NCBI GenBank assembly: GCA_030035585.1 | Contig: CM057462.1 | Location: 116,989,234 to 117,053,233 of the forward strand | Origin: Dugong dugon | Lineage: Eukaryota > Chordata > Mammalia > Sirenia > Dugongidae | Direction of reading: 5' to 3' | DNA: 64,000 nucleotides | Shown: in pieces, positions 25,129-37,684 of the stretch | Layout: every line of letters starts with the position of its first letter | Numbering within the stretch: position 1 is the stretch's first letter | Notes under the pieces: model-generated | The model's input: only the letters and a program-made list of their open reading frames with translations | Database searches by the model: none | Told to the model about the DNA's origin: nothing | Program-made: the position numbers and the translations under genes

Positions 25129-25487
25129 TGGTATAAAGAGACCAAGGTGTACTCAGAAGTCATTTTCATGAAATATAAAAGCAGTTCTACTATTTGCAAA
25201 ACACCCAGAACCATGTTTTTAACATCTTGCAGTGGTCATTTAAAATTTTCATTAATACCTGCTTTGAGACAGCTCTTAATTCTAGTAATCCTATGGGCAA
25301 ATGATTGTAATACTGGGTCCTTATTTTGGAAGTGGGTGGGGTAACAGAGTAGAGGGTAGTGAGGTTAGTGTGGGTCATAACCCTCTGGATTTGTTATATC
25401 TGCTACTATCTCTTCATACGTGAGAGAACAAATTAGAGAGCCCACAGGTATGGTACCAGTATTTACAAGTATTTTTAACATGACCTA

Positions 25488-25642
25488 AACCCATTGCCGT
25501 CAAGTCCATTCTGACTCATAGAAACCCTATAGGATAGAGTAGAAGTGCCCCATAAGGTTTCCAGGGAGCAGCTGATGGATTTGAACTGGCATCCCTTTGG
25601 TTAGCAGCCAAGCTCTTATCCACTGCACCACCGGGGCTCCAA
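25488..25642 (-). mobile_element. AfroSINE, antisense, with target-site duplication
   Basis: From 'aacccattgccgtcaagtcc' to 'ctgcaccaccggggctcc'. The flanks share 'atgaccta' (25480-25487 and 25643-25650). Confidence 0.88.
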
Positions 25643-26639
25643 ATGACCTAGCTCTTTCTTTTATATATAAGATCCAGGTTGATTAAAGCTGCTCTGAGGC
25701 AGCTTGGAGCTTGGCATCATATCTATAGAAAGCATAATGTATGAAAAATTGTTATGCCTTTTGAAAAATCAACTAATATATATATGTTCATTTTTGCTAG
25801 ATAAATAGTAGAATTCCAAATTTTTAGAACTTACAGTACCTAATTTAGATAGTTTCTTAAAATTTATTCCAACATGCTTGTGGTCTGAAGTTAGTAGATT
25901 ATTTTTTATTGGCTGTGTGCAAACTCTTTTGAAGCATTTAAGTCCACTAAATTTTATCCCAATACATAAAAGAATGTCGCTGGTTAAGTAATTCCCTCCC
26001 CTGCCAACTGCAGGAAAATAACAGTAATATTTTTCTATTCTTTTTTCAGTCAAAGATCTACTTTGTAATTTCTGTGATAAGCTCACAGAAAAAAGTGTCA
26101 ATAAACCAGCTAGTGAATTTAAATCACCCAGTATGGATACCATGACAACATGAACTAAGTTACTAGTTGGCTGTAACTTCCTCTTAAATTTTTAGAGAAC
26201 AATAGCCATTCCTAAAACCAAAATGCACAAGACTTTACAATCTGCTATTGAAAGCGGAACTAATATTCTTTTGAGTTTGCTCAGTTCAGAATGATTTTCA
26301 TAAATGGTTTGTTTAGCATATAACATAATGTAATTTTACAAAGTAGGATATCAGCTATATTCAGAATGATGTCCTTGTAAAACAGGGTGATAGTCTGTCT
26401 CATGCTTAACAAATTTGTGTAAATACCTTAAGAAGAATTTGTTCATAAATTAACAAGTGGAGCATGAGACAAGAAGAAAAGAGGAACTCTCTCACTCTTA
26501 AAATGATTTTTCTAGCATAGACTGTCCTTAGGTAGTTTGGAAACATCAGGATAGATATTACTGGCTTTTAAGATCCCTCTTTGATTCAAAGATTCAGCTT
26601 CAGATCATGAAAATATTCTAATGGGAAGGAGAAAAAAAT

Positions 26640-26830
26640 ACATTGTATTAGTACCCACAAGATACTAGGCATGGTGCAAGGCAATTTCATAAAGCTTACC
26701 TAACTTCTTTTCAATACCTGCCATCATTTTATCAAGGAGGAAACTGAAACTTAGAAGGGTAAAGGTGTTTGATGTAGATCACAGAGCGTGTATGTAACTG
26801 GAATTGGAAGTGGAACCCAAGTGTTCTTTC
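26640..26830 (-). repeat. MIR-like repeat
   Basis: Pattern 'aaggaggaaactgaaactta' and 'gatcacagagcgtgtatgta' matches the complement of the MIR core. Diverged. Confidence 0.55.
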
Positions 26831-26989
26831 TACTAAGGAAATAAATAGCTTGGTAGAATTTTTGAGATGGCAAAGATGTTCCATTATCTTCTATGTGTCG
26901 GTAAATAAAGGCCCAGAATTCCCCAAAGATAAAAGGTAGTTCGATGGTCCATTCATTATTCCTTCACTCGGCTTCAGTAACTCCTCACA

Positions 26990-27735
26990 TTCTTAGCATT
27001 ACTGGTTTTTCCTTCTTAATCTCCTTAGCTTGGTCCTTTTCTCTTCTTTCTCTACACTCCCTTCCTTGGGCGTCTCATTCAGTCTCATCGCTTTAAATGA
27101 CAGCTGTATCCTGACAATTCCCAAGTTCATTTTTCTAGCCCATACTTGACTCCTGAATTCCAAGTTCTTGTGTCCAACATCCAAATTCTACCTCAAATTG
27201 AACCTGTCTAAAACGGAACTCCTGATGATCTTTATTCCCCCTAGCAAATCTATTCCTCTCATAGCCTTCCCCATCACAGTTGTTGACAAATTGTCCTTCC
27301 AAGTGTTCAGGCTAAAACACTTCGGAGTCCTCACCCCATATCCAGTGCAAAGAAAAAAACACTTGGTTCTACTTTTAGAATATATACAGAATTCAACCAC
27401 TTCTTAGCACCTCCACTGCTACCACTGAGTCTCTAGAGTGATTCTCTAAAAATTTTAAATCAGATCCTGCTACTCCTTTCAAAACCTTGTAATGGGTCCC
27501 CATTTTCTTCAGAGTAAAAATCAAAGACCTTACTCTGCAAGGTTTTGTGAAAAGTGATGGGATGGCTTAACATTTTTAAAGGGTCGCTCTAGTTGTTATT
27601 TATCATCTGTCTCCCCTACTAGAATGTAAACTCCATGAAGGCAGAAATCTTTGTCTTGTTTTGTTTATCCCAAGCACCTCAGTACCTGGCATCTACTAGG
27701 TGTTCATTCAGTATTTGTTTTATTTGAATTCATGT
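26990..27735 (+). repeat. L2-like repeat
   Basis: The block ends with 'agaatgtaaactccatgaag' and 'cctggcatctactaggtgtt', the typical L2 3' end. The preceding C/T-rich part (from 'taactcctcacattcttagc') resembles L2-type sequence too, but assignment of that part is less certain. Confidence 0.55.
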
Positions 27736-29439
27736 ATTCATTAAATGTTTATTATCTCCTACTGTATGCCAGACCAGTTCTGTGTGCTGTATACAGCAAA
27801 CTGATTATAGTTCCTGACTTTGTGAAGCTTTCTTGAAGTAGACTCCACCTTTGGGTGTTACACCACCAAAGATACTGATTCAGTTAGTCTTCTGTGGATC
27901 CAAACATCAGTATTCTTTAAATTACCACAGAAGATTCTGGTGTACTACATGGATTGAGAACTAGTTCTGTGTATCCTATACACTGAAATAGATTTACTCA
28001 CAGCCAGAATCTCAAGAATATATCATTAGGAAACACAGAAGTAGCTTGGTTTCTAACAGTTGTAAAAGAAGCCTAACTGGAAATAACACTAAGGGAAAAA
28101 GACAACACTCTAGGAAGTATATGTTGTACAATCACCCCTTCCATTTTGTACAAACACCTCTTCTGTGTTAAATAGTGCCAGTTTCCAATGACCTAATCTC
28201 TCAGACCTAATGATTTAGTGAGCTTAGACTCTCTCTTTTTCATATGTGGCTCTTTACAGCTACTTTTATGTTATTTGCTCTAATATGGCCTGGCAGGCAG
28301 CACACAGATGTAGAAGTCAGGAGGCTTAAGTTATTGTCCCAAGAATATACTTCTGAGTTGATAGCCTCACTGAGGCTAAGGTTCCTTATCTTTAAAATGA
28401 AGGTTTGGAGTAAATTAAACTATGGTCCCTCTAGCTTCAATATTCTAGGGTTCTGGTTTCATTTATTATAGCAGTTATGATTGATAATGATAAAAATAAT
28501 ATTCTTCTTGATACCATTTTGAAGGAAAAATTAGATAGTCACTTTTGCCTTTATAGAAATAGTTGGTGTCTCCAGGTTAATATAAATAAAGGTCTTACAT
28601 TTAAAACATAATTTTATTTAAATTATTTTTTTTAACTCCAGTTTTGCTAAATCAGCAGCTGCTTAGAAAGTTCTATCAACCAAGAAACTACATTTCAGAT
28701 TACATTTCAGAACAAGTGTGGAAAAAATACTTCTACAGTGGTTCTGATTTTATCTCCCCCAGTATACTTGAAGGATATGACAGAATCCTACCATTAACAC
28801 GGCTCACTATGAGAGTGTGGGCTACCTATCAGCATCTCTGGGCAAGAAGAGGATGTGATGTAAAGATGAGGAGGATATATCTATAATTTGAAAAATTCCC
28901 AAATGATTCTGATACCTACCATCACAACACAGCCCCTCTCCTCCAAGGAAGGAAGGAAGGATTTTGAAAATCACTGTTATGAAGATTAAACACACACAAC
29001 ACACTAATTCAAGACCTTCACTTTGTTTGCATTCCAAAATAAATAACCTAAATTCAGAAGATAACTTATACATAGAACATTACTGTCTACCATTCTAAAC
29101 ATCATAAAGGGGAGACTAACTGGCACATTACATCGAACAGTTCATTCAACTCTATTCTAAACACAGATAGATGTACTTCGAACCAGTTATTTCTTTGGAA
29201 TCTAAACAAGTTAGAATATAACCACTGGAAAAAATGTCATATTGTTTTTAAAGTAGACAGTGTGCCTTTTGAATACCTGTTATTCTCTAGTATAATATTG
29301 TCCTACCTAGAATCAGTGAGGAAAGGTGCAGCAAAATATTTTTAACATGAGAAAATTTAATCTTTTAGAAGGTTCCTGATAATGACTATACTCAAGTTAC
29401 TGAATCATGAAGGACATACAGAATAATTAAAAATGTATA

Positions 29440-29570
29440 CTTATGTCAGAATAGCTGCTTTGGAATTACGGCCCCTACCACTTACTAGCTTTGTAATCTT
29501 GGGCAAGTTACTTAATCTTTTTCTCAATTGTTTCGCCTATAAAATGGGAGATGGTTGAGCACAAATTAAA
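29440..29570 (+). repeat. MIR-like repeat
   Basis: Pattern 'accacttactagctttgtaa', 'cttgggcaagttacttaatc' and 'ataaaatgggaga' is a MIR core in sense. Confidence 0.7.
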
Positions 29571-29907
29571 AGGGTTACTGGAGAGGTGGTAGTAACGAAA
29601 GAGAATAAGAAAGATGTTAATGCAGTTATTCCTTCTGATCTCATCCCTTAGTAATGCCCATGTTAATTTTTCAGTACACGTACTAATAAAAGGGTAGGAT
29701 CTGGAAGTTAGGTTTGAGTAGAGAAGCATGTGTTTCAACAAAGTAAAATAAAAAGTAACAACAAAAAAAAATGACTTAGGTCTCTTATGAATAGTACTTT
29801 AATTTTATTGATTGCCTAACATTAATGTCTTAAGTTATATGGGCTTTTTATTGTTTTTAAGGCAGGAGGCCAGCCAACTAATTATAAAGTCTTCATAACT
29901 TAAATCA

Positions 29908-29955
29908 AAAAACACCCAAACCCACTGCCATAGAATCGATTCCCTATGACTCACA
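29908..29955 (-). mobile_element. AfroSINE fragment, antisense
   Basis: Only the tail part remains: 'cccaaacccactgccataga' then 'atcgattccctatgactca'. Confidence 0.55.
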
Positions 29956-30565
29956 ATTTAGGAGGTGGAAAAATACTTTTAAACCAATTTAAATAATTTT
30001 TATACTGTTGCATAATAGCAGAATTCTGTTTAAAAGTCACCCACCGATAAATGAAAAACAGTTTTCTATGCTGTGAGAAGCACTGTGGGTTTTCACAATC
30101 ATTTTTAGACTTCCTCTTTGATAGATTGCTTTTTAAAATGTGCATACTGATGTCTTTCACATGCTGCTTGTTCTATTTAAAATTACAAGTTGACTTAAAT
30201 ATCTCTAAAATGGAGGTTTGTGATGTGGGGCCCAAAGGTGCCCTCTAGAAGATGGCTGGACCTTCTGACATTGTAGGAAGTTGTCTGTATGCACATTTTT
30301 CTGGAGAGGGGTCCAGGTTCATAAAGGGAGTTCCTGGCCAAAACAGTTTTAGTTCATTCTCCCAAATAATTTTCTTCTTTAAGACTACTATGGGGACTAT
30401 AGGATATAGTTAATAGCATTTGAAAGTCATCACTACATGTTTTTTGTTTATGTAATGACCCATTTACCTTAAAAACAAAAAAAAACCTTCTGAAATCAAA
30501 ACAAATATCACAAGATGAGTCTTGGAATGTGTGCTTCACCACATGATGTGTTTGTGTTTGTGCAG

Positions 30566-30730
30566 GTCCGATTCCCATCCCACTTCAGTTCAGATCTCAA
30601 GGACCTTCTAAGGAACCTGCTCCAGGTGGATTTAACTAAGCGGTTTGGCAATCTAAAGAATGGTGTGAGTGATATAAAAACTCACAAGTGGTTCGCCACA
30701 ACAGATTGGATTGCTATTTACCAGAGGAAG
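30566..30730 (+). CDS. PRKACB: PRKACB exon: C-lobe helices H and I, start of C-tail (residues 255-309)
   Basis: This 165-nt exon (55 codons, phase 0) lies between acceptor 'gtttgtgcag' and donor 'gtgagt'. It begins [20 protein letters not shown], continues [20 protein letters not shown] and ends AIYQRK. It contains the conserved Arg280 (in LTKRFG), which pairs with Glu208 of APE in this family. Asn-Leu-Lys-Asn-Gly-Val-Ser-Asp, and Ala-Thr-Thr-Asp-Trp-Ile-Ala near the end, match Cbeta as remembered. Confidence 0.97.
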
Positions 30731-31269
30731 GTGAGTCTTTTCTTTCTTTTTAAATTAAAAGCTTTTTAAAAGGTGGTATTTAAATTCTATGTAGCAGAGA
30801 TATTTTCAACTTAACACGTAGATTTGATTTTTTTCACCTTTTAAATTAATTCTGTGCAGGACATAAAGTACTTTATAACCCACAACTTAAAAATGAATTT
30901 TCTCCTTGATAAAAGAAAAAGCATATATTCTATTTTGAACTATCGATCTGAAAAGTTTTCCTTGTTAAATTTTTCCTATCCAAATCTCCTATCCTTCAAA
31001 ATATCATACTAATTATATAGTATAGACTATGTTTCAGAGTTCACATTTCAAAACTGACTTGAAGCCACATTAGAAAGACAATATGTAAACAAATATATTT
31101 CTGTTTACATATATTTGCCAGAATTGGCACACAGATTTAATAACATTTAATTGCTAGATTCATCAGATATTTTCCTATCTTTATCTTGACTCCTTGTGGC
31201 ATTAATTAGTGTTTCCAAAATTTTTGTGTATGTTTCCCAAACAGAGCATTTGTTTTCACATTTAACGCC

Positions 31270-31525
31270 TTTGTAAAAGTTTTTCCCTTTGCTTGGAATG
31301 TCTTTCTCCATTTGTACATCTGCCATATTCTTATTTGTTCTTTAAGATTTGGCTTAAATGTTACCTCTACTGTGATATTTTCTCTGAATCCCTAGTCTGG
31401 ATCAGGGTGTTCTTCCTTAATACCTGTGTATGCAGCATATTGTTTTAAAATATTTCCTTGTGAACATACAGCAAGAGCCTGATGATTGGTAACATGCTTA
31501 CTAACTATTTGTTGAATTACTGACT
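31270..31525 (+). repeat. L2-like 3' end
   Basis: Pattern 'tttgcttggaatgtctttct', 'aaatgttacctctactgtga' and final 'ctatttgttgaattactga' fits an L2 3' region. Confidence 0.5.
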
Positions 31526-31598
31526 GAGCATTGATCTTTCTTCTATAGAACTTTCCTTTATCCATTTCAAAGCTAATTTGAACATAAATAATGGAAAT

Positions 31599-31754
31599 GT
31601 TGTTAGATGCCCTCTAGTCAGTTCTGACTCCTAGCGACCCTATAGGACAGAGTAGAACTGCCCCATAGGATTTCCAAGGAGTGGCTGGTGGATTTGAACC
31701 GCTGACCTTTTGTTTAGCAGCTGAGCACTTAACGACTACACCACCAGGGCACCA
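31599..31754 (-). mobile_element. AfroSINE, antisense, first of a tandem pair
   Basis: From 'gttgttagatgccctctagt' to 'ctacaccaccagggcacc'. Its tail is of the RTE-like class (GTTGTTAG on this strand). It is bounded by 'aaataatggaaat' on both sides (31586-31598 and 31754-31766). Confidence 0.9.
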
Positions 31755-31766
31755 AATAATGGAAAT

Positions 31767-31947
31767 AAACCAAAAAAAAAAAAAAAAACCAAACCTGCTG
31801 CCGTTGAGTCAATTCCAACTCCTAGCAACCCTATAGGGCAGAGTAGAACTGCTCCTTAGGGTCTCCAAGGAGCACCTGGTGGATTCGAAGTACCAGCCTT
31901 TTGAATAGCAGTTGTAGCTCTTAACCAGTACGCCACCAGGGTTTCCA
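31767..31947 (-). mobile_element. AfroSINE, antisense, second of a tandem pair
   Basis: Starts with an A-run and 'ccaaacctgctgccgttgag' and ends 'cgccaccagggtttcc'. It has the GGGTTTGG-class tail, so it is not a copy of its neighbour. The third copy of the target, 'aataatggaag', follows at 31947-31957. Confidence 0.9.
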
Positions 31948-33177
31948 ATAATGGAAGTAGGGGGTTTGAATTACTGTTCTTTTAGAAGGTCAAGGCAAAT
32001 AATCTGAAACTAGTACATTAACATTTACAGTTATTTATATTAACATTGACAGTTATTCTCATGTAATCATTCACCAAATAATTATTGTATGCCTATTTGT
32101 GTGCTAGTTATTCATTAACCAAATGGTCATATAAGTGAAGGTACTACTCTGACAAATATGGGAATACAGAAACAATAACTTTGCACTTGAGTTAGGTTTT
32201 TTTTTTTTAAAGAGAATTTTTAGTATTAGAAATTCAGACAACCCAGAGGCTTGAATGTAAATACAAACCAGATTAATCTCTAGAATTAGTATACCACAAT
32301 AATAATATAGAGGAAAAACTTCAACAGAATAATCACTTATTTAAAAGAACCTAGTTTTTTTTTTTAATATTCAAGTTGCCAGTACAATGGCTGTGGTGAC
32401 AGTTGTATATTAATTAATAGTAGTTATCACTCCACCTTTGTAATAAATTTCAACATTTCAGATTTTGCTATGCTGAATTACCTTCATCTCTGTTTTTGCT
32501 TTTTAAATGCAGCTTAAGATAATTTGCCTGAAAAAGTGTTTTTATCTTGAATGTATTTAATTTTTTATATTTTTTTCATAAAGCAGAACTTCTAATGTTT
32601 TAGGAATTTACCATATTTAATAATGTTTGGCAGCCACATTGGAGCCCTAGTGGCCTATCAGTGAGTTTTCTTAGGAAAAAAAAATTAATGTACTAATTAA
32701 AGTATTAGTGCCACAGTTTATATAAATATATATATAGTTTATAAAAGATTATAGAAACAAAGCAATAAAAGAATTTTAAAATGCAGCAAGTAGAAAACAC
32801 AGCCAGACCAAAACGATGTACATGCATGTGCAGTACAGCCTCTTCATCTCACCAGAGGGGTTCAGAAACTCTGTAATCATTAAATTCATGAAACAGAGCC
32901 CTTAGCATCCTTTTCCCAACTGTGTATGTTATGTAGTCAAGAACAAGGTCCATAGCAATTTAAAATAGATTTCAGATCTCATAAATAAATATTTCATATT
33001 TTTGTATTTTTTTCTAAAATTGTGAGCACCAATGAAGCACTTTATAATTAATAAAAGCAACTCTCTGTACTTCTCATTTTAATCTTTGTAGTAATCCTGT
33101 GAGACAGGTGGTATCATTTTCCCATTTTACTGATTAGGAAATCGGCTCAGAAAAGTTAAATTTTTATACATAGTCAC

Positions 33178-33640
33178 GTTGTTGTTAGGTGCTGTCGAGT
33201 CAGTTCCGACTCATAATGACCCTATGTATAACAGAATGAAACACTGCCGGTCCTGCGCCATCCTCAAAATCGTTGTTGTGCTTGAGCCCATTGTTGCAGC
33301 CACTATATCAATCCATCTCACTGAGGGTCTTCCTCTTTTTTGCTGACCCTCTACTAAGCATGATATCCTTCTCCAGGGACTGATCCTTCCTGATAAGATG
33401 TCCAAGGTATATGAGATGAAGTCTCACCATTCTTCTAAGGAGCATTCTGGTTGTACTTCTTCCAAGATAGATTTGTTCATTCTTTTGGCAGTCCACAGTA
33501 TATTCAGCATTCTTCGCCAGCACCACAATTCAAAGTCGTCAATTCTTCTTCGGTCTTCCTTATTCATTGTCCAGCTTCAGCATGCATATGAGGCAATTGA
33601 AAATACTATGGCTTGGGGCAGGCACACCTTAGTCAAACAG
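33178..33640 (-). mobile_element. RTE-clade LINE 3' end, antisense, 5'-truncated
   Basis: The complement matches the end of the 13207-15600 element. Seen are 'gttgttgttaggtgctgtcg', 'gcgccatcctcaaaatcgtt' and 'ggtcttcctc', the last part corresponding to GRPS.RWID of the RTE C-terminus in the antisense open stretch 33211-33405. Divergence and truncation show a dead copy. Confidence 0.85.
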
Positions 33641-34449
33641 TCATACAGTTGCTATTTGATCCCAGGTTCTTCAAATTCTTAATCTCAGGATCACATGACC
33701 TCTATAAAGACTTTTAACATGCTTAATTAAAATGATGACCCCAAATCACTTCACAATACATTGTTTCATAAGATTTTTCATAAGTTTTAGATATCGTCTG
33801 CTTACCTTTTATACTTGGAGCCATTTTTTGGAGTAAGAAAACTCTTATTTGAGGCAGCAAAGAAAGAACATGAACCATGGAGTTAGGTAGACATTGGTTT
33901 GAATTGCAGATCAGCCAACTATTTGCAGCATGATCTTGAGCAAATTATTTAACCTCTATCCAGCATCCATTTTCTCATCCTTAAAAATATGGATTAGTAG
34001 AGATAGAGAATACAAAAGAAGATTAGTTTGGGGGAAAAGATAAAAGGATAGCTTAATCAGTTTCCATATTTCTTTCAGGTTGAGATATGTTTTATTATAG
34101 TTATAATCAAGTAATTTGTTAAGTAAATAAATTTGAGATCATAATCCCACCATCCAGATAGAACCTCTATTCACATTCGCCGTGTATCTTTCCATTCTTC
34201 CCCCCTCCCCCCGCCCCCCGCCGTACTCTCCATCATTGCAGCCCAATCCCATGACTTCAGTAACAATCAAGATCTACTTCCTCCAACCCTGCACTCTCCT
34301 CTTCAGACCCTGATATCACAATCACTGCCTACTATACACTTCCATTTGGGTGACTTACTGCCTCATTACACTATCATTTTAGAATAGTCTGCCTCATCCT
34401 AAACGTGTCTATTTAACCTATATTTTCTTTTAGCACTTTTTGAAAACTG

Positions 34450-36110
34450 TTTTTGTTTGTTTAATAAGGAGCCAATTGCCCCCTCAGAATTTATTGAATA
34501 AGCCTTATTTTTCCCTTATTTGAAATTTCACCTTTACTAATAATACTAAGTTTTTATATACTTTGGTCTGCTTCTGAGCTTTATATTTTGTTTTATGATT
34601 TCTCTCTGTCAATTCCTGTGCAGTACACTACACCACTTTACTTTATGTAGCTTTATAATGTGTTTTAAAATTAGATAGATCAGGTTCCTCCTTTTCTATT
34701 TACCCTTTCCAAGTTTTCTGTTCCCTTGCCCGATGTTCATTCTTGCAGAGTCAATTTTGGTAATTTATATTCTGTAGCAAAGCATCCTTATCTCCTGTAT
34801 ATTTTCTTTTCCTTCTTTTTTTTTTTTTTTTAAATTAGACTTACCCCCCAGTGGTTTATCTATTTTGTTGGCCTTTCCAAAGATTTATGTTGAATTCAGG
34901 ATTTTAATTGGGATTATAGTAAAGTTGCATATTAATTATAAAATAACTTAAGTCTTGAGAATTTCTCGTAATGAACATGTTATGTTTATGCATTTATTCC
35001 AGTATTTTCTATCATCCATTAAAGTTTCAGAGACTGCCCTCCTCCCCTAATCAGGTCCACTTCATGTCTTACAGTTATTCCTTAAATTTTTATTTTGGTT
35101 GCTATTGTGAATGTGTTTGCTTTCCCATTATAGTAGAATATAGGAGAAAACACATGATTTCTATGTTTATATTTTAATTGGCTACCTTACTAAATTCTGC
35201 TATTGATTTCCATACATTTTACAGTGATTACCTTGGATTTTATTGACAGACAATCCATGGTGGGGGGATAGTAATTTTGCCTCTTCTTTTTCAATATGTA
35301 TATCTTTTATTTCCATTTTTGTTTTATAACATAATCTGAAATGTCTAGAACAATATTTTAAAACAGTAGGACTGTTGAGCTTTCTTGTTCCTGTTTTAAA
35401 TGAGGATGCCTTTTACCACTAAATATGAATCTGGCTATTTGTCTGAGGATAGGTATTCTTTATCAGATTTAGGAAGCATCCTGGATTTCTAGTATACTGT
35501 ATTTTATCTTCTGTGGCTTATTAATGTAAAGAATTCTATCAGAGATATGTTTACATTCTTAGAATAAATACCATTAGATGATGGGGTACTATTATTTTAA
35601 TACTTGTCTGAATTCAGTTTGCTAAAAATTTACTTAGGAATTTAATTTCTATAGTCATAAGTTTAATTGACCTGTAGTTGTCTTTTTTCTGGAGTTGGGA
35701 TTATGCTGGACTTCTGGAATGAGCATGGAAATTTCTCATGGTTTTTATTGTTCAGATAATCAAAGAATTATCTAGTGTCTACCCTGGAAGTTTAACAAGC
35801 TAATTCTTCTTTGGTCTCTTCAACTTTTTGCCTCTTAAATCAGTTTTAGAAATTTATGTTTTCCTATATAACCATCCATATCCCTTTTGTAATTTTTAAT
35901 GTTTATATTATTTTTGTTATATTTATTGTTAATTAATGATATATTTACGTGTTTTTTAGATTTTCTTGAAGTTTGTCAATTTTGTTAGTATTTTAACAGA
36001 TTTGTGATGTATTTTGATTCCTTTTGTATTTATTTTTAAAACTAAAATATCCCGCTGTTATTTAGCGAACATTTATTTCTCTATCCATCTTATGTATTGG
36101 ATTGTTAACA
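34450..36110 (-). mobile_element. old L1 ORF2 region (L1M-type), antisense
   Basis: Weakly but continuously similar to the complement of L1 ORF2. Examples are 'ctttataatgtgttttaaaa' with 'ttagatagatcaggttcctc', and 'atgccttttaccactaaata' with 'tatgaatctggctattt'. No open frame survives and edges are approximate. Confidence 0.6.
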
Positions 36111-36619
36111 ATTATTCTTAAAATGATATAGAACTGAACTGCTACAGTTCATTTAGAGTCCATGTGCTTTTCAAAGGACTTGACTCATCCCAAGTAGTAA
36201 ACAGCTTATCTGTCAAGAAGTGGCAAATGAGCAGATTATAGTATTGGGCAAAATGATTGACAGCCAAATCTTGACTATCCATAGAGATGGACTTGGGAAT
36301 CCCTGGATAATTTATAATTAGACGTCATCGAGTACTTAGATTTAACCATTTGTTTTAATACCTTTTTAAATGCAACTATATAGGAGATGCAAAAATGATA
36401 GTAAATTTGAATCATTTTCATAGTCTTCTTTATTGAAAGACTGACCAAGCACTTATGAGCAGTAAAATTGCCAAAGGCATGTAGCAGAAAGTGCTCTGGA
36501 CCAGAAGTCAGAAATTATGAATTTGATACCTGCTTTAGTCACTTCATAGTCCTGTGAACTTGGGCAAGTCTGACTTTCTATTTCATAATCTGTAAAATAC
36601 AAGTAAGAATACCTTCCTA

Positions 36620-36846
36620 TCCTTCATCCCTCACAGTGCTTTTTTGAGGTAAAAATGAAACGACTTATGTGTTTAACTGTTTTATAAACTCAGAGAGGCC
36701 CTGGTACAACGGTTAAGAGGCCCTGGTACAGAGAGGCCCTGGTACATCCTCCCTCGCTCACAGCGTTGTTTTGAGGAAAAAGGGAAACAACTCGTGTTTA
36801 TAACTGTTTTATAAACTCAGAGAGGCCCTGGTACAACAGTTAAGAG
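36620..36846 (+). repeat. local tandem duplication of intron sequence plus SINE head
   Basis: Two copies of about 100 nt (36620-36719 and 36747-36846) each run from a 'cctcacag' block through 'taactgttttataaactcag' into 'agaggccctggtacaac'. A short third iteration, 'ggccctggtaca', lies between them (36719-36745). The upstream halves differ at many sites while the 3' halves are nearly identical. Confidence 0.85.
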
Positions 36847-37026
36847 CTCAGCTGCTAAACAAAAGGTTGGTGGTTCGAACCCACCCAGCAGTTCCATAGG
36901 AGGAAGACCTGGCAAATCTGCTCCCATATAGATTATGGCCTAGGAAACCCTATGGAGCAGTTCTGCTCTGTCACATGGGGTCCTTATGAGTTGAAATCAA
37001 CTCCATCACACCTAACAGCAACAACA
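36813..37026 (+). mobile_element. AfroSINE, sense, full length
   Basis: Head 'gaggccctggtacaacagtt', a good pol III B-box 'ggttcgaaccc' near 36873, core 'ccctatggagcagttctgct', and tail 'tcacacctaacagcaacaac', the RTE-like tail class. Confidence 0.9.
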
Positions 37027-37684
37027 TGGAGTGCTACACCAATTATTTTTTCAGCTTTTAAAATCTTTTCCTCAAACATATTCAGTACACCACATAATCT
37101 TTATAAGGACCGTAAACTGAATAATAGAAAGGCACTGTTAGGATCAAAGAAGAAATATGTTCAGGATTTAACAATTCTGTAATTCTAAAAGAGATGTGTT
37201 TCTTTCCAACTTCTCAGACAGTTTTGATGGACAGATTTAAAAAAAAAAAAAAACTTGAGAGTAAAAAAATAAAGGGAGATTAAAAGTAAACGTAAGAGTT
37301 ATCTGTGAACTCTGGAGAAAGGAATTAAGAAGAAAGGAATAGAAAAAGAGAGGCTTTAGAAATAAGGAATAAAGGAAAAAATGGAGGTCTGTAACCTTAG
37401 GTGCCTAAATTTTGATGCCAAAAGCTAATTATCCTCAAAATTTCTCAAGTACTTTGTTGGCTTGTACCTTTCCTTGAATGAAAATGCTGAGTTTAATAGC
37501 AAATTCCCTGTTTGCTGCTTCTTCTAATGCAAATTATCTGGTAGGGATTTAATGGCATTTATAAAATGCCACTGTGTAATTATAATGGAAATTTGGGGTG
37601 TTTTTTTTTTTTTTTTAGCATTTGTAAACTCTCAAGCATTTGTTTTACCTGTTTCTTATTTTTTTCTCTCTATCTCAATTATAG

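Larger units (their letters stand above)
20895..30565 (+). other. PRKACB: PRKACB intron of 9.7 kb
   Basis: An LTR-like repeat (24395-24955), AfroSINEs (25078-25128 fragment, 25488-25642, 29908-29955 fragment), MIR pieces (about 26640-26830, 28300-28450, 29440-29570) and an L2-like block (about 26990-27735). The stretch 20895-24390 is AT-rich unique sequence with no exon-like frame; nothing else was recognised. Confidence 0.75.
30731..37684 (+). other. PRKACB: PRKACB intron of 7.0 kb
   Basis: Contains an L2-like end (about 31270-31525), two back-to-back AfroSINEs (31599-31947), MIR pieces (about 33030-33170, 33870-34000, 36480-36690), an antisense RTE 3' fragment (33178-33640), an old antisense L1 (about 34450-36110) and a SINE with a local duplication (36620-37026). 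A C-rich run lies at 34199-34223. 32000-33000 and 37030-37680 show nothing recognisable apart from a possible SINE-head remnant near 32640. Confidence 0.75.

Noticed and set aside
32637-32668. possible AfroSINE head 'ggagccctagtggc'
   Set aside because: Only about 14 nt match, too short to call an element.
34199-34223. C-rich run as a possible regulatory or quadruplex site
   Set aside because: On the complementary strand it is G-rich but not arranged in four regular G-tracts; looks like simple sequence.
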